This document shows positions 19,414 to 28,668 of a stretch of 64,000 nucleotides of DNA, piece after piece. The notes beneath the pieces are model-generated. The model did not search any database. It saw only the letters and a list, made by a program, of their open reading frames with translations, and had not been told where the DNA came from. The position numbers were made by a program, and so were the translations under genes. The stretch lies in assembly GCF_001665605.1 (NCBI RefSeq), contig NZ_LZSV01000023.1:27738-91737 (forward strand), read 5' to 3'. Numbering within the stretch: position 1 is the stretch's first letter; the number at the start of each line of letters is the position of its first letter. This DNA comes from Mycobacterium sp. 852014-50255_SCH5639931 (lineage in GTDB: Bacteria; Actinomycetota; Actinomycetes; Mycobacteriales; Mycobacteriaceae).

Positions 19414-20568
19414 ATGATGACCCCCCCGCATAACTACCTGGCCGTCATCAAGGTCGTGGGTATCGGTGGCGGCGGCGTCAACGCCGTGAACCGAATGATC
19501 GAACAAGGTCTTAAGGGCGTGGAGTTCATCGCGATCAACACCGACGCGCAGGCGCTGTTGATGAGCGATGCCGACGTCAAGCTCGACGTCGGCCGCGACT
19601 CCACCCGCGGGCTGGGCGCCGGCGCGGACCCGGAGGTCGGCCGCAAGGCCGCCGAGGACGCCAAGGACGAGATCGAGGAGCTGCTGCGCGGAGCGGACAT
19701 GGTGTTCGTCACCGCCGGCGAGGGCGGCGGGACGGGCACGGGCGGCGCGCCGGTCGTGGCCAGTATCGCGCGAAAGCTGGGCGCGTTGACCGTCGGCGTG
19801 GTCACCCGGCCGTTCTCGTTCGAGGGCAAGCGGCGGGGCAACCAGGCCGAGAGTGGCATCTCGTCGTTGCGTGAGAGCTGCGACACCCTCATCGTGATCC
19901 CCAACGACCGGCTGCTGCAGATGGGCGACGCCGCCGTGTCCCTGATGGATGCGTTCCGCAGCGCCGACGAGGTGCTGCTCAATGGCGTCCAGGGCATCAC
20001 CGACCTGATCACCACGCCCGGCCTGATCAACGTCGACTTCGCCGACGTCAAGGGCATCATGTCCGGCGCGGGCACCGCCCTGATGGGCATTGGCTCCGCG
20101 CGCGGCGAAGGACGCTCGCTCAAGGCGGCCGAGATCGCGATTAACTCACCGCTGCTGGAAGCGTCGATGGAGGGCGCCCACGGCGTACTGATGTCGATCG
20201 CCGGCGGCAGTGACCTCGGCCTGTTCGAGATCAACGAGGCGGCCTCGCTGGTGCAGGACGCCGCCCACCAGGACGCCAACATCATCTTCGGCACGGTCAT
20301 CGACGATTCGCTGGGTGACGAGGTGCGCGTCACCGTCATCGCAGCGGGTTTCGACGCCGCCGGCGCCGGCCGCAAGCCCGTGGTGGGTGGCACGGCCGCG
20401 GAGAAGGGCGGGGCGCATCGGATCGAGTCGGCGAAGGCCGGCAAGCTCACCTCGACCCTGTTCGAACCCGTCGACGCCGTCAGCGTGCCGGTCCACACCA
20501 ACGGCGCCACGCTGAATATCGGCGGTGACGACGACGACGTCGACGTGCCGCCGTTCATGCGTCGCTGA
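19414..20568 (+). CDS. ftsZ: FtsZ, cell-division GTPase
   Basis: 384 aa. Tubulin homologue that assembles the Z ring at mid-cell. The GTP-binding signature GGGTGTG is at residues 104-110, the NADFADVKG-type [12 protein letters not shown]7 synergy loop is present, and the C-terminal peptide [13 protein letters not shown] provides the docking site for FtsW and SepF. AGGGAGG at 19400-19406 serves ATG 19414; the adjacent ATG 19417 would give the start I recall for M. tuberculosis. An insertion relative to M. tuberculosis (GGTAAEKGG near residue 330) lies in the variable linker. Confidence 0.98.
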   Translation: MMTPPHNYLAVIKVVGIGGGGVNAVNRMIEQGLKGVEFIAINTDAQALLMSDADVKLDVGRDSTRGLGAGADPEVGRKAAEDAKDEIEELLRGADMVFVTAGEGGGTGTGGAPVVASIARKLGALTVGVVTRPFSFEGKRRGNQAESGISSLRESCDTLIVIPNDRLLQMGDAAVSLMDAFRSADEVLLNGVQGITDLITTPGLINVDFADVKGIMSGAGTALMGIGSARGEGRSLKAAEIAINSPLLEASMEGAHGVLMSIAGGSDLGLFEINEAASLVQDAAHQDANIIFGTVIDDSLGDEVRVTVIAAGFDAAGAGRKPVVGGTAAEKGGAHRIESAKAGKLTSTLFEPVDAVSVPVHTNGATLNIGGDDDDVDVPPFMRR

Positions 20569-20669
20569 GGGTCTCGATTTGCTTGCCAGTGCGCGACAAA
20601 CCGGCCACGAAAATCAGGGGCTGGATGGCGCTGCCCGCCGGCAGGCAGTGCACTCCGGATACTGAAAAG

Positions 20670-21374
20670 GTGAGCGTGCGCATCCGGCGGGTGACCACCA
20701 GCCGCGCGGGCGGTGTCTCGGGGCCACCGTTCGACACCTTCAACCTGGGCGACCACGTCGGCGACGATCCGGCGGCGGTGACTGCCAACCGAGATCGGCT
20801 GGCGGCAGCCATCGGCCTGGGTTCCCACCGCGTGGTGTGGATGAATCAGGTCCACGGTGATCGGGTCGAGGTGGTCGACGGGCCCCGGAGCGCCGTCGAC
20901 GGCACCGACGCGTTGGTGACCAGCACCCCGCGACTGGCGCTGGCCGTGGTGACCGCCGACTGTGTGCCGGTGCTGTTGGGCGACGCGCGCGCCGGCGTGG
21001 CCGCAGCGGTGCATGCGGGCCGCGTCGGCGCCCAGCTCGGGGTGGTGGCCCGCACCGTGGAGGCGATGTTGGGGCTGGGTGCGCACGTCGAAGACATCTC
21101 GGTCCTGCTGGGACCGGCGGTCAGTGGGCGCAACTACGAGGTGCCCGCCGCCATGGCCGACGAGGTGGAGGCCGCGCTGCCCGGCAGCCGCACCACGACC
21201 GCGGTGGGCACCCCCGGACTCGACCTTCGGGCCGGAATCGCTTGCCAGCTAAAGCAGTTGGGTGTCACGGCCATCGACATCGATCCGCGGTGCACCGTGG
21301 CCGACCCGACGTTGTTCAGTCACCGCCGGGACGCCTCAACCGGGCGGCTGGCCTCGCTGGTGTGGATGGAGTGA
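20670..21374 (+). CDS. pgeF: Peptidoglycan editing factor PgeF / YfiH-type multicopper-oxidase-like protein
   Basis: 234 aa. The family (DUF152, formerly polyphenol oxidase) includes E. coli PgeF, which removes aberrant L-Ser-containing muropeptide precursors, and purine nucleoside phosphorylase-like enzymes. The conserved metal/catalytic set is visible: His in NQVHGDRV, Cys in VTADCVPVL and His in AAVHAGRVG. A late DPRCTVADPTLFSHRRD closes the family pattern. GTG 20670 starts at the conserved SVRIRRVTT; ATG 20625 would add 15 residues. It is tightly followed by the yggS-like gene. Confidence 0.9.
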   Translation: MSVRIRRVTTSRAGGVSGPPFDTFNLGDHVGDDPAAVTANRDRLAAAIGLGSHRVVWMNQVHGDRVEVVDGPRSAVDGTDALVTSTPRLALAVVTADCVPVLLGDARAGVAAAVHAGRVGAQLGVVARTVEAMLGLGAHVEDISVLLGPAVSGRNYEVPAAMADEVEAALPGSRTTTAVGTPGLDLRAGIACQLKQLGVTAIDIDPRCTVADPTLFSHRRDASTGRLASLVWME

Positions 21375-21379
21375 CTGCG

Positions 21380-22162
21380 ATGGCGGGTGGGGCCCCGGAG
21401 AGTCACAGCGACCGCGAAACGGAATTGACCCACGCATTAGCGGCCGTGCGTTCGCGCCTTGCGGCGGCCGCGGAAGCGGCGGGTCGCAATGTCGGTGAAA
21501 TCGAACTTCTGCCGATTACCAAATTCTTTCCAGCAACCGATGTCGTGACTTTGTCGCGATTGGGTTGCCGGGCCGTCGGCGAATCGCGGGATCAGGAAGC
21601 GTCGGCAAAAGTGAGCGAAGTCACCAAACTCTTAGCGGCCTCGTCGCGGGCGGACGTACCGGCCCTGCGCTGGCACATGGTGGGCCACATTCAGCGAAAC
21701 AAAGCCCGGTCGGTTGCCCGCTGGGCGCACACCGCCCACTCGGTGGACAGCTCCCACCTCGTCAGCGCGCTCGACCGGGGCGTGTCGGCGGCCCTGGCCG
21801 AGGGCCGCCGCTCCGATCCGATGCGGGTCTACATCCAGGTCAGCCTCGACGGCGACGAGACGCGGGGCGGCGTCGACATCTCGGCGCCGGGAGCGGTCGA
21901 CCAATTGTGCGCTCAGACCGAGGACGCGAAGTGCCTGGAACTGGCCGGTCTGATGGCCATTCCGCCGCTGGGATCGAGTCCCGACGCGGCCTTCGAACGC
22001 CTGCGAACCGAGCACCTGCGCATCCTGGAATCCCATCCGAACGCCGTCGGCCTGTCCGCCGGCATGTCCGACGATTTCGAAATTGCCGTCAAACACGGAT
22101 CGACGTGTGTGCGTGTCGGTACCGCGCTATTGGGTCCCCGGCCGCTACCGTCACCGTATTAA
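21380..22162 (+). CDS. YggS/PLPBP-family pyridoxal-phosphate homeostasis protein (Rv2148c homologue)
   Basis: 260 aa. PLP-binding single-domain TIM barrel that buffers the PLP pool and has no known catalysis. The PLP lysine is in [10 protein letters not shown], where most homologues have AVSK, and the family ends with [30 protein letters not shown] 21380 follows GGATGGAG with good spacing. GTG 21371 (GTGA overlap with pgeF) is a coupled alternative adding three residues. The location between pgeF and sepF is typical of actinobacterial division clusters. Confidence 0.92.
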   Translation: MAGGAPESHSDRETELTHALAAVRSRLAAAAEAAGRNVGEIELLPITKFFPATDVVTLSRLGCRAVGESRDQEASAKVSEVTKLLAASSRADVPALRWHMVGHIQRNKARSVARWAHTAHSVDSSHLVSALDRGVSAALAEGRRSDPMRVYIQVSLDGDETRGGVDISAPGAVDQLCAQTEDAKCLELAGLMAIPPLGSSPDAAFERLRTEHLRILESHPNAVGLSAGMSDDFEIAVKHGSTCVRVGTALLGPRPLPSPY

Positions 22163-22224
22163 GTCACTGTAGTCACATCTTCATCACTGACACCAAGCAT
22201 CAGGGGCTAGAAGGGGTCAACGCA

Positions 22225-22866
22225 ATGAGCACACTGCACAAAGTCAAGGCCTATTTCGGTATGGCCCCGATGGACGACTACGACGACGAGTATTACGACG
22301 ACCACGCGCCCTCCCGCGGTTTTCCGCGGCCGCGTTTCGACGACGGGTACGGCCGCTACGAGGGGCGTGACTACGACGACCCGCGCGAGCCCGCCGACTA
22401 CCCGCCGCCGAGCGGCTACCGCGGCGGCTACGGGGAGGAGCCGCGCTACGGCGCCGTCCACCCCCGCGAGTTCGAGCGGCCCGAGATGGGCAGGCCGCGC
22501 TTCGGATCCTGGTTGCGCAATTCCACCCGCGGCGCGCTGGCGATGGACCCGCGCCGGATGGCGATGATGTTCGAAGAGGGCCACCCGCTCTCGAAGATCA
22601 CCACGCTGCGGCCCAAGGACTACAGCGAGGCCCGCACCATCGGCGAGCGGTTCCGCGACGGCACCCCGGTCATCATGGACCTGGTGTCCATGGACAACGC
22701 CGACGCGAAGCGGCTGGTCGACTTCGCGGCAGGCTTGGCCTTCGCGTTGCGTGGCTCCTTCGACAAGGTGGCGACCAAGGTGTTCTTGCTCTCGCCCGCG
22801 GACGTCGATGTGTCCCCCGAGGAGCGTCGCCGGATCGCCGAAACCGGTTTCTACGCTTACCAATAA
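22225..22866 (+). CDS. sepF: SepF, FtsZ membrane anchor
   Basis: 213 aa. The N-terminal amphipathic segment [13 protein letters not shown] (membrane binding) is followed by an acidic Asp/Tyr-rich and Pro/Arg-rich linker (to about residue 120), then the SepF core: [45 protein letters not shown] and [13 protein letters not shown]. SepF is the essential FtsZ tether in mycobacteria. ATG 22225 has a GAAGGGG ribosome-binding tract. An open frame beginning at 21565 lies inside yggS and is not used. A strong GC hairpin follows the stop. Confidence 0.95.
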   Translation: MSTLHKVKAYFGMAPMDDYDDEYYDDHAPSRGFPRPRFDDGYGRYEGRDYDDPREPADYPPPSGYRGGYGEEPRYGAVHPREFERPEMGRPRFGSWLRNSTRGALAMDPRRMAMMFEEGHPLSKITTLRPKDYSEARTIGERFRDGTPVIMDLVSMDNADAKRLVDFAAGLAFALRGSFDKVATKVFLLSPADVDVSPEERRRIAETGFYAYQ

Positions 22867-22877
22867 CCCGCGGTTGA

Positions 22878-22899
22878 GCGGCGCCGGGTTCGGCGCCGC
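22878..22899 (+). terminator. GC-rich hairpin after sepF, terminator-like without a U tract
   Basis: A perfect 9-bp stem (22878-22886 with 22891-22899) with a GGTT loop lies 12 nt after the stop. No T run follows, so any termination or 3'-end protection role is tentative. Confidence 0.5.
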
Positions 22900-23012
22900 T
22901 TCGGTGGCCGGACCGGCTGAGATGTGGCCCGAGGCCCGGAGTCGGTACGCTGGCAGGCGCCGCGAAAGCCCGCGGCGCTTGACTTCTCATCGGTAAGGTC
23001 GGGGCTCTTCAG

Positions 23013-23303
23013 TTGGTGCTGTTCTTTCAGATCCTTGGGTTTGCGCTGTTCATCTTCTGGCTGCTGCTCATCGCCCGGGTTGTCGTCGAGTTCATTCGCT
23101 CGTTCAGCCGTGAGTGGCATCCCACCGGTTTCACGGTGGTGATCCTCGAGATCATCATGTCGATCACGGATCCGCCGGTGAAGTTGTTGCGGCGGCTGAT
23201 CCCACAGCTCACCATCGGGGCGGTCCGTTTCGACCTGTCGATCATGGTGTTGCTGCTGGTCGCGTTCATCGGCATGCAGCTGGCCTTCGGCGCCGCGGCG
23301 TAA
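23013..23303 (+). CDS. YggT-family membrane protein (Rv2146c homologue)
   Basis: 96 aa. Two hydrophobic blocks (about 2-22 and 72-94) flank a conserved central region with the family core ITDPPVKLLRRLIP. YggT proteins sit between sepF and divIVA in many Gram-positives and affect envelope or division, with no defined activity. TTG 23013 reproduces the M. tuberculosis start; GTG 23016 is an alternative. The sequence is nearly identical to the M. tuberculosis protein as I remember it. Confidence 0.92.
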   Translation: MVLFFQILGFALFIFWLLLIARVVVEFIRSFSREWHPTGFTVVILEIIMSITDPPVKLLRRLIPQLTIGAVRFDLSIMVLLLVAFIGMQLAFGAAA

Positions 23304-23563
23304 GCCGATCCGGCCGTCGGCGGGAGCCGCCTTCCAGCCTGGAGACGGTTCGGCCACGTTTTAGCCTCGGTTTGGTGCCTGCGATTTAAAAATTCTAAGG
23401 TTTCGGATTTTATTGCCCTGAGTGTTTGAAATTGGTTCTTATTTATTGGCCTAAACAGCAACCGTCGCGCCTGGTGTGACAGGATGGACGGCAGTTGCGC
23501 GACGGCTACCACTGCGTTCTACACTTTCCAGAACGTTAGACAGGAACTTGAGGGGACGAAACA

Positions 23564-24364
23564 ATGCCGCTTACACCAGCCGACGTCCACAATGTGGCGT
23601 TCAGTAAGCCACCGATCGGCAAGCGGGGCTACAACGAAGACGAGGTCGACGCCTTCCTCGATCTGGTGGAGGCCGAGCTGACGCGGCTCATCGAAGAGAA
23701 CAGCGATCTGCGTCAGCGGATCGAGGAACTGGACCAGGAGCTTGCTGCCGGCGGTGGCGCCAGCGCCGCTCCCGCGGCCGCGCCCACCCAGGCGATCCCC
23801 GTTCCCGAGCCGGAGCCGGCGCCCAAGGCGGCACCGGTCGCCGCACCCGCCGCTCCCGCGGCGAGCAACGAGGAACAGGCCATGAAGGCCGCTCGGGTGT
23901 TGAGCCTGGCCCAGGACACCGCCGACCGGCTGACCAGCACCGCCAAGGCCGAGTCGGACAAGATGCTGGCCGACGCCCGCGCCAACGCGGACCAGATCCT
24001 CACCGAGGCCCGCCAGACCGCCGAGACCACGGTCACCGAGGCCCGGCAGCGCGCCGACGCGATGCTCTCGGATGCGCAAACCCGCTCCGAGACCCAGCTG
24101 CGTCAGGCCCAGGAGAAGGCCGACGCCCTGCAGGCCGACGCCGAACGCAAGCACTCCGAGATCATGGGCACGATCAACCAGCAGCGCACCGTCCTGGAAG
24201 GCCGCCTCGAGCAGCTGCGCACCTTTGAACGCGAGTACCGGACCCGGCTCAAGACCTACCTGGAATCGCAGCTGGAAGAGCTCGGCCAGCGCGGATCCGC
24301 GGCGCCCGTCGACTCCAGCGCCGAGGCAGGCGGATTCGACCAATTCAATCGGGGTAACAACTAG
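23564..24364 (+). CDS. wag31: Wag31 (DivIVA), polar growth scaffold
   Basis: 266 aa. The N-terminal DivIVA membrane-binding domain has [16 protein letters not shown] and [16 protein letters not shown]. An Ala/Pro-rich linker (about 61-105) contains PTQ at 74-76, the region of the PknA-phosphorylated threonine of M. tuberculosis Wag31 (T73 there, likely T75 here). A long coiled coil with repeated ADAQ/AEAR heptads runs to about residue 240. Wag31 marks the growing poles and recruits the envelope synthesis machinery. A TTGAGGGGA tract precedes ATG 23564. The 260-nt gap upstream has an unusually AT-rich section (about 23385-23450) that probably holds its promoter. Confidence 0.97.
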   Translation: MPLTPADVHNVAFSKPPIGKRGYNEDEVDAFLDLVEAELTRLIEENSDLRQRIEELDQELAAGGGASAAPAAAPTQAIPVPEPEPAPKAAPVAAPAAPAASNEEQAMKAARVLSLAQDTADRLTSTAKAESDKMLADARANADQILTEARQTAETTVTEARQRADAMLSDAQTRSETQLRQAQEKADALQADAERKHSEIMGTINQQRTVLEGRLEQLRTFEREYRTRLKTYLESQLEELGQRGSAAPVDSSAEAGGFDQFNRGNN

Positions 24365-24460
24365 CCTCACAGGCGTGCCGGACACTCGCCGAACTGCGCG
24401 GTTGGCACACTAGACCTGCACACGAACTGGCTGTCCCGCTCGCCGCTTGGAGGATGACCG

Positions 24461-24787
24461 ATGCTGATCATTGCGCTGGTACTGGCCCTGGTCGGGCTCG
24501 TCGCGTTGGTGTTCGCCGTGGTCACGAGCAACGAGTTGGTGGCCTGGGTATGCATCGGCGCCAGCGTGCTCGGGGTGGTGCTGTTGATCATCGACGCGCT
24601 ACAGGAGCGGCAGCGGCGCGACGCGGGTGGAGCGGCCCAGCACGAGGACGAGGTTCAGGCCGAGGCCGGCGACGAGGCGGTCGACTATCCCGAGGACGCC
24701 CCGCACGAACCGGGGGAAGCTGACTCAGAGGCCACCGAAGAGTCGGCGGTGCCGGCCGAGGGCCGCGGTGACGAGGCCGCCAAGTAG
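24461..24787 (+). CDS. Small two-helix membrane protein (Rv2144c homologue)
   Basis: 108 aa. Two adjacent membrane segments (about 1-22 and 27-46, VAWVCIGASVLGVVLLIID) are followed by a strongly acidic, Glu/Asp/Ala-rich cytoplasmic tail. ATG 24461 has TGGAGG at 24448-24453. The function is unknown. It follows wag31 in the same orientation and ends 3 nt before the stop of the convergent phosphoribosyltransferase gene. Confidence 0.85.
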   Translation: MLIIALVLALVGLVALVFAVVTSNELVAWVCIGASVLGVVLLIIDALQERQRRDAGGAAQHEDEVQAEAGDEAVDYPEDAPHEPGEADSEATEESAVPAEGRGDEAAK

Positions 24788-24790
24788 TAC

Positions 24791-25474
24791 TCAGCCGGTG
24801 GGCGTGGCGAGCGCCGCGCGCACCTCGTCGTCGCTGACCTGGTGAAAATCGCCGTATACCTGGCCGACGGCTTCGAACCCGGGCGGCATCGTCACGCACA
24901 CCACCTCGTCGGCCTCGAGCTCGAGCTCACGGCAGGTCGACGGCGGTCCCACGGGGACCGCGACGATTATCGATCGGGGTCCGGCGGCTCGCACCGCTCG
25001 GACGGCGGCCAGCATGCTGGCGCCGGTGGCGATCCCGTCGTCGACCAAGATCACCACCTTGTCGCGCGGGTCGGCCGCCGGGCGCCCGCCCCGGTACGCG
25101 TCCTCGCGGCGGGCGAGTTCGGCTGTCTCGCTCTCGATCACCTCGCGCACCTGTTCGTCGGATATGCGCAGGCTGGACACCACGTCGTCGTTCATCACGA
25201 CGCCGCCTCCGCTGGCCACCGCGCCCATCGCGAGCTCCGACCAGCGCGGCACCCCGAGCTTGCGTACCAGGAACACATCCAGGGGTGCGTGCAGCGCCGC
25301 GGCGACCTCCCAGGCCACCGGGACGCCGCCGCGGGCCAGCCCGAAGACCAGCACGTCATCCCTGTCGCGATAGGACATCAGCTGTTCGGCCAGCGCGTGA
25401 CCGGCCTCGCGACGGTCGCCGAACGTGCGCGTCGCAGTGCGCCGGAGGAATCCATTGGGTGTCATCGGTCGCAT
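24791..25474 (-). CDS. Phosphoribosyltransferase-domain protein (Rv2143 homologue)
   Basis: 227 aa. Type I PRTase fold with the PRPP-binding motif [15 protein letters not shown] at about residues 142-156. An early [15 protein letters not shown] and [17 protein letters not shown] match the actinobacterial phosphoribosyltransferase family often found beside stress proteins. The nucleobase or other acceptor is unknown. It is convergent with the small membrane protein gene. An accessory operon lies directly upstream on the same strand with a 32-nt gap, so partial read-through is possible. Confidence 0.85.
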   Translation of the reverse strand: MRPMTPNGFLRRTATRTFGDRREAGHALAEQLMSYRDRDDVLVFGLARGGVPVAWEVAAALHAPLDVFLVRKLGVPRWSELAMGAVASGGGVVMNDDVVSSLRISDEQVREVIESETAELARREDAYRGGRPAADPRDKVVILVDDGIATGASMLAAVRAVRAAGPRSIIVAVPVGPPSTCRELELEADEVVCVTMPPGFEAVGQVYGDFHQVSDDEVRAALATPTG

Positions 25475-25506
25475 TCCACCCTACGGGCTTTCGTGGCGGC
25501 CGCCGG

Positions 25507-25893
25507 TCAGCGAACCCGGGATTCTCCTGGGGTGTTCTGATCGCGCCGGTCCGGGCTCGCCGTCCCCACATCGGAGTGGGACGCGGTGACGAGATGCTCG
25601 AACGTACCGGTCACGTCCAGGATGCGATCGAGGAATCCCGGTCGGTGGTCCAGGTGCAGACGCACGCCCTCCCGACAGCTGCGGCGATGGACCAGGAGCA
25701 GGGCGGACAGACCCGCGGAATCGCAGAATGCGAGTCCGGAGAGGTCGAGATGCAGGTCAGCCAGGGCGGCCTGCCGGGCGAGTAGTTGACCGGCGGCGTC
25801 CACCATGGCGTCGACGGTTTCGTAGACCAGGTCGCCGGAGACCTGCACGCAGGCCGATCGCCCTGTCGCGGCGACACTCAGGAACAGGTTCAT
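25507..25893 (-). CDS. STAS-domain anti-anti-sigma factor-like protein
   Basis: 128 aa. Single STAS domain of the SpoIIAA/RsbV type. The core LHLDLSGLAFCDSAGLSALLLVHR contains the serine of the CDSAGL motif that is phosphorylated by the partner kinase and dephosphorylated by PP2C phosphatases. A short polar C-terminus follows. ATG 25893 overlaps the stop of the B12-binding gene (ATGA), making it the third cistron of a coupled operon with a PP2C phosphatase. No HATPase anti-sigma kinase or sigma factor gene is adjacent, so its binding partner must be encoded elsewhere. Confidence 0.88.
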   Translation of the reverse strand: MNLFLSVAATGRSACVQVSGDLVYETVDAMVDAAGQLLARQAALADLHLDLSGLAFCDSAGLSALLLVHRRSCREGVRLHLDHRPGFLDRILDVTGTFEHLVTASHSDVGTASPDRRDQNTPGESRVR

Positions 25894-26993
25894 CGGGACG
25901 CTCCCGGGCCGGCGATGGCGCCGAGGGCATCGTTTGCTGTGCGCAGCAGGCGCTGACTGCGGGGGAACTCCTTGAGTTGTGCATCCAGCAAATCCAACGC
26001 GGGATGAAGCGACGCCGCCGGAACGCCCCGCGCGGCGAGGATGTCGGCCGTCCAGGTGATGAAGTCGGCGAACAGCGCGTCGTCGTCGGTGTACAGGCTC
26101 ACGGCGAGGAAGTCGACGATGTGGGCGACGTCCTCGACGGTGTGCCGGCGCTGCGGCGTGGAGTAGGCGCGCATGGCGGGAAAGCGGTCCTCCAAATCGG
26201 CGACGGTGGACTTGACCAGCTGACCCGCGCTCCGGCTCACCATGGTGTACTCCTGGTCGGCCAGATGCGGCAGGTCATTGACCGGCTGGCGGCTGAAAGT
26301 GCGTCGAACGGCGGGGAATCCGCGGCGCAGGCGTTCGTCGGCGGTCCGCGCGTCGGGTGCCCACGCGTCTGCGTTCAGCTGCCGGGCGAAACGGCCGTCG
26401 CGGCCGAACGCGGCCCCGCCGGCCAGGACGGGGAAACCGGCGGACTGGCACGCGATGATCGCGGCGTGCGCGTTGGGCAGCCGGGTGGGGATCGAGCAGG
26501 AGAGCGCCACGACATCGGGTCCGTGCTGGTGCAGGTGGGCGATCAGGTGCGGCGTCGGGACCTGCGCCCCGAGGAAGTCGACCTGCCAGCCACGCAGCCG
26601 TAGGACCTCCGCCAGCAGCCGGGCGGGCAAAGCGTGCCACTCACCGTCCACGCAGGCCAGAGTGACTCGACCACCCTGGGCCGGGACTTTGCTGGTGGGG
26701 TGGTGGGCCAGCGCGGCGATGACGCGGTCGTTGATGGCCGTGGCCGCATGCTCCTGCGTGACGCTGACGCGGTTGGCGGCCCATTCCGCGCCCACCTTGC
26801 GCTGGACGGGGGCGATCACCTCCAGCAGCACGTCCTCGGGCGTCATGCCCGCATCCATTGCGGCGAACACGGTGGCTGCCGCCGCGTACTCGTCCCGGTC
26901 CGCGAGGGCCCCCCAGAGCCGCTCGCGGATCGCGAGTTCGTCGGCGGCACCGGTAGCGCGTGGGGCGGTCATATCGGTGTCGTAGGACCTCAT
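25890..26993 (-). CDS. Cobalamin-binding sensor protein with CarH-type Wx9EH motif and RsbRD-like C-terminal domain
   Basis: 367 aa in three parts. Residues about 20-100 form a helical B12-cap with W71-x9-E81-H82, the exact Wx9EH spacing that in CarH photoreceptors contacts adenosylcobalamin above the corrin. Residues about 107-215 are the Rossmann B12 domain: E118-W-H120 supplies the likely lower axial histidine (ExHxxP, proline replacing the usual glycine), followed by ALSCSIPTRL and VLAGGAAFG. Residues about 225-355 are all-helical; HIVDFLAVSLYTDDDALFADFITWTADILAARGVP resembles (cited in part) the RsbRD N-terminal sensor domain of stressosome proteins. No DNA-binding domain is present. ATG 26993 overlaps the phosphatase stop. 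A light- or B12-dependent input to the neighbouring phosphatase/STAS pair is inferred. Confidence 0.8.
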   Translation of the reverse strand: MRSYDTDMTAPRATGAADELAIRERLWGALADRDEYAAAATVFAAMDAGMTPEDVLLEVIAPVQRKVGAEWAANRVSVTQEHAATAINDRVIAALAHHPTSKVPAQGGRVTLACVDGEWHALPARLLAEVLRLRGWQVDFLGAQVPTPHLIAHLHQHGPDVVALSCSIPTRLPNAHAAIIACQSAGFPVLAGGAAFGRDGRFARQLNADAWAPDARTADERLRRGFPAVRRTFSRQPVNDLPHLADQEYTMVSRSAGQLVKSTVADLEDRFPAMRAYSTPQRRHTVEDVAHIVDFLAVSLYTDDDALFADFITWTADILAARGVPAASLHPALDLLDAQLKEFPRSQRLLRTANDALGAIAGPGASR

Positions 26994-28651
26994 GCCACGT
27001 ACCTGCCCCGGGTGTGGCCGTCGACGGCGCTGAGGTGGGTGCGCTGCGGGGCGGTGATCGCCACGACCGCGATGTCGTCGTGCACGCGTTGCCCCACCCA
27101 TTGCGTGGCCAGCATCAGGACGCGCTCGACGACCGCTTCGGCCGGCATTCCGGCACATCCGGTCAGTGCGGCCGCCAGGCGCTGCTCACCGAAGAAGTCA
27201 TCGCCCAGCGGACCGCCGCGGGCCTCGGTGATGCCATCGGTGTACAGCACGCACGTCTCGCCCGGCGCCAGGGAAGTCTCAAACGATTGCACGGTGATGC
27301 GCTCCAGCGCGCCGACCAGCGTGCCCTTGGTGTTGGCCTCTTCCACCTGCCCGTCGTCGCGCACGATAAACGGCGGCGGATGCCCGGCGCAGGTCAACCG
27401 CAGCACTACCTGGCCGTCCCGGTAGGCGACCGAGGCCAGGACCAACGTGGCGAACCGGGTGTGGTCCGACGACAACATGGCGCGGTTGAGCAGCGTGAGC
27501 ACACCCTCGTGGTCCTGCGCCAGCGGCGTCAGGGCCTGCAGTGTGTTGCGGATCTTGCCGGTCATCACGGCGGCCTCGAGCCCCTTACCGCACACGTCGC
27601 CCAGCACCACCAGCGTCTCGTCCTCGGGGCGCGCGGCGGGATGGAAGTCATAGAAGTCGCCGCCGACGACCTCGTAATCCTTCGAAGCCCGGTAGCCGCC
27701 GGCGAATTCGATGCCGTGCAGCCCGTGCAGCGGGGGAGGCAACAGGTCACGCATCAGGGTGCGGGTGATGGCGGCCTGTTCGGCGTAGAGGCGTGCGGCG
27801 GACAACGCCGCCCCGGCACGCGCGGCGAACAGGCCGGCGAAGAGTTCTTCGTCCGCGCTGTACACCGGCCGGTCGGTGCGCCGCAGCAACACCAGAGCCC
27901 CCGCCGAAACCCCGTGCCCGGGCAGCGTCAGGATCATCACGGACCCCACCGGGCCCGAGAAATCTTGCGGTACAAGCCAATCGGGTACCGTCACGGGATC
28001 GATCCAGCCCGAGGAAACGGGTGGGAACCCGTGCAGAGCCTCGCTCAAACCCGCCACCACCGCTGGGTCGGCGTCGACGCTGCATTGCTCAACGGCCCCG
28101 GCCGCGCTGCTGTAGAAGACCGGCAGCCGCCGGCCGCGGCCCGCGGGGGCCACCAGCACCGCCGCGTCCGACAGGTGTCGGGCGGCCATCTGCACCGTCG
28201 CTTCCCGGCAGCGGTCGACGTTCAGCGACGCGTTCAACACCGAAGACGCCTCGAGCAGGATCGCCGTGCGTTCCTGCTCGCGCGCCAGCGCTTCTTGCGC
28301 CTCCCGCAACAACTGGCCGGTGTCCTCGACCAGCGACCACGCCACCTCACCGCTGGGCAGCACCGCTGCGTGCGCGTCGAATTTCCGACTCCCCACGGTT
28401 CCCGAGACGACGGACGCGTCCCGATCCACGGCGGCGGGCTCAAGCTGGACGAGACGGTGATGTGCGCGCGCCAGCCAGTCAACGGACTCGTCGATCCGGC
28501 CGCCCTGCGTCGCTCCCGGCAGCAGGGACTGGGCCGACCCGCTCAGCGCCCGCACGATTCCCTCGCGATCGATGACCAGCGTGGGGCAGGGCACGGCCGC
28601 CCACAAAGCGTCGAGGTCGATCTCGACGCCTACGTGGGCACCATCATGCAT
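26990..28651 (-). CDS. PAS-GAF-PP2C (RsbU/SpoIIE-type) serine phosphatase
   Basis: 553 aa. A PAS-like N-terminus (about 8-120, CPTLVIDREGIVRALS) is followed by a short coiled segment, a GAF domain (about 140-305) and a PP2C/SpoIIE domain (about 335-535). The metal-binding aspartates are intact: VGGDFYDF, LGDVCGKGLEAAVMTG, VLYTDGITEA and HDDIAVVAI. Such phosphatases activate STAS anti-anti-sigma factors by removing a serine phosphate in response to a signal sensed by the N-terminal domains. ATG 28651 opens the operon with no evident ribosome-binding site; a palindrome sits 3 nt upstream. The stop overlaps the B12 gene (ATGA). Confidence 0.9.
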   Translation of the reverse strand: MHDGAHVGVEIDLDALWAAVPCPTLVIDREGIVRALSGSAQSLLPGATQGGRIDESVDWLARAHHRLVQLEPAAVDRDASVVSGTVGSRKFDAHAAVLPSGEVAWSLVEDTGQLLREAQEALAREQERTAILLEASSVLNASLNVDRCREATVQMAARHLSDAAVLVAPAGRGRRLPVFYSSAAGAVEQCSVDADPAVVAGLSEALHGFPPVSSGWIDPVTVPDWLVPQDFSGPVGSVMILTLPGHGVSAGALVLLRRTDRPVYSADEELFAGLFAARAGAALSAARLYAEQAAITRTLMRDLLPPPLHGLHGIEFAGGYRASKDYEVVGGDFYDFHPAARPEDETLVVLGDVCGKGLEAAVMTGKIRNTLQALTPLAQDHEGVLTLLNRAMLSSDHTRFATLVLASVAYRDGQVVLRLTCAGHPPPFIVRDDGQVEEANTKGTLVGALERITVQSFETSLAPGETCVLYTDGITEARGGPLGDDFFGEQRLAAALTGCAGMPAEAVVERVLMLATQWVGQRVHDDIAVVAITAPQRTHLSAVDGHTRGRYVA

Positions 28652-28654
28652 GCG

Positions 28655-28668
28655 GTTGACCTGTCAAC
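28655..28668. promoter_or_regulatory. Palindromic candidate operator at the start of the phosphatase operon
   Basis: A perfect inverted repeat GTTGAC-CT-GTCAAC lies 3 nt before the ATG of the PP2C gene. Its position would let a bound protein block transcription or translation initiation. The binding factor is unknown. Confidence 0.5.
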
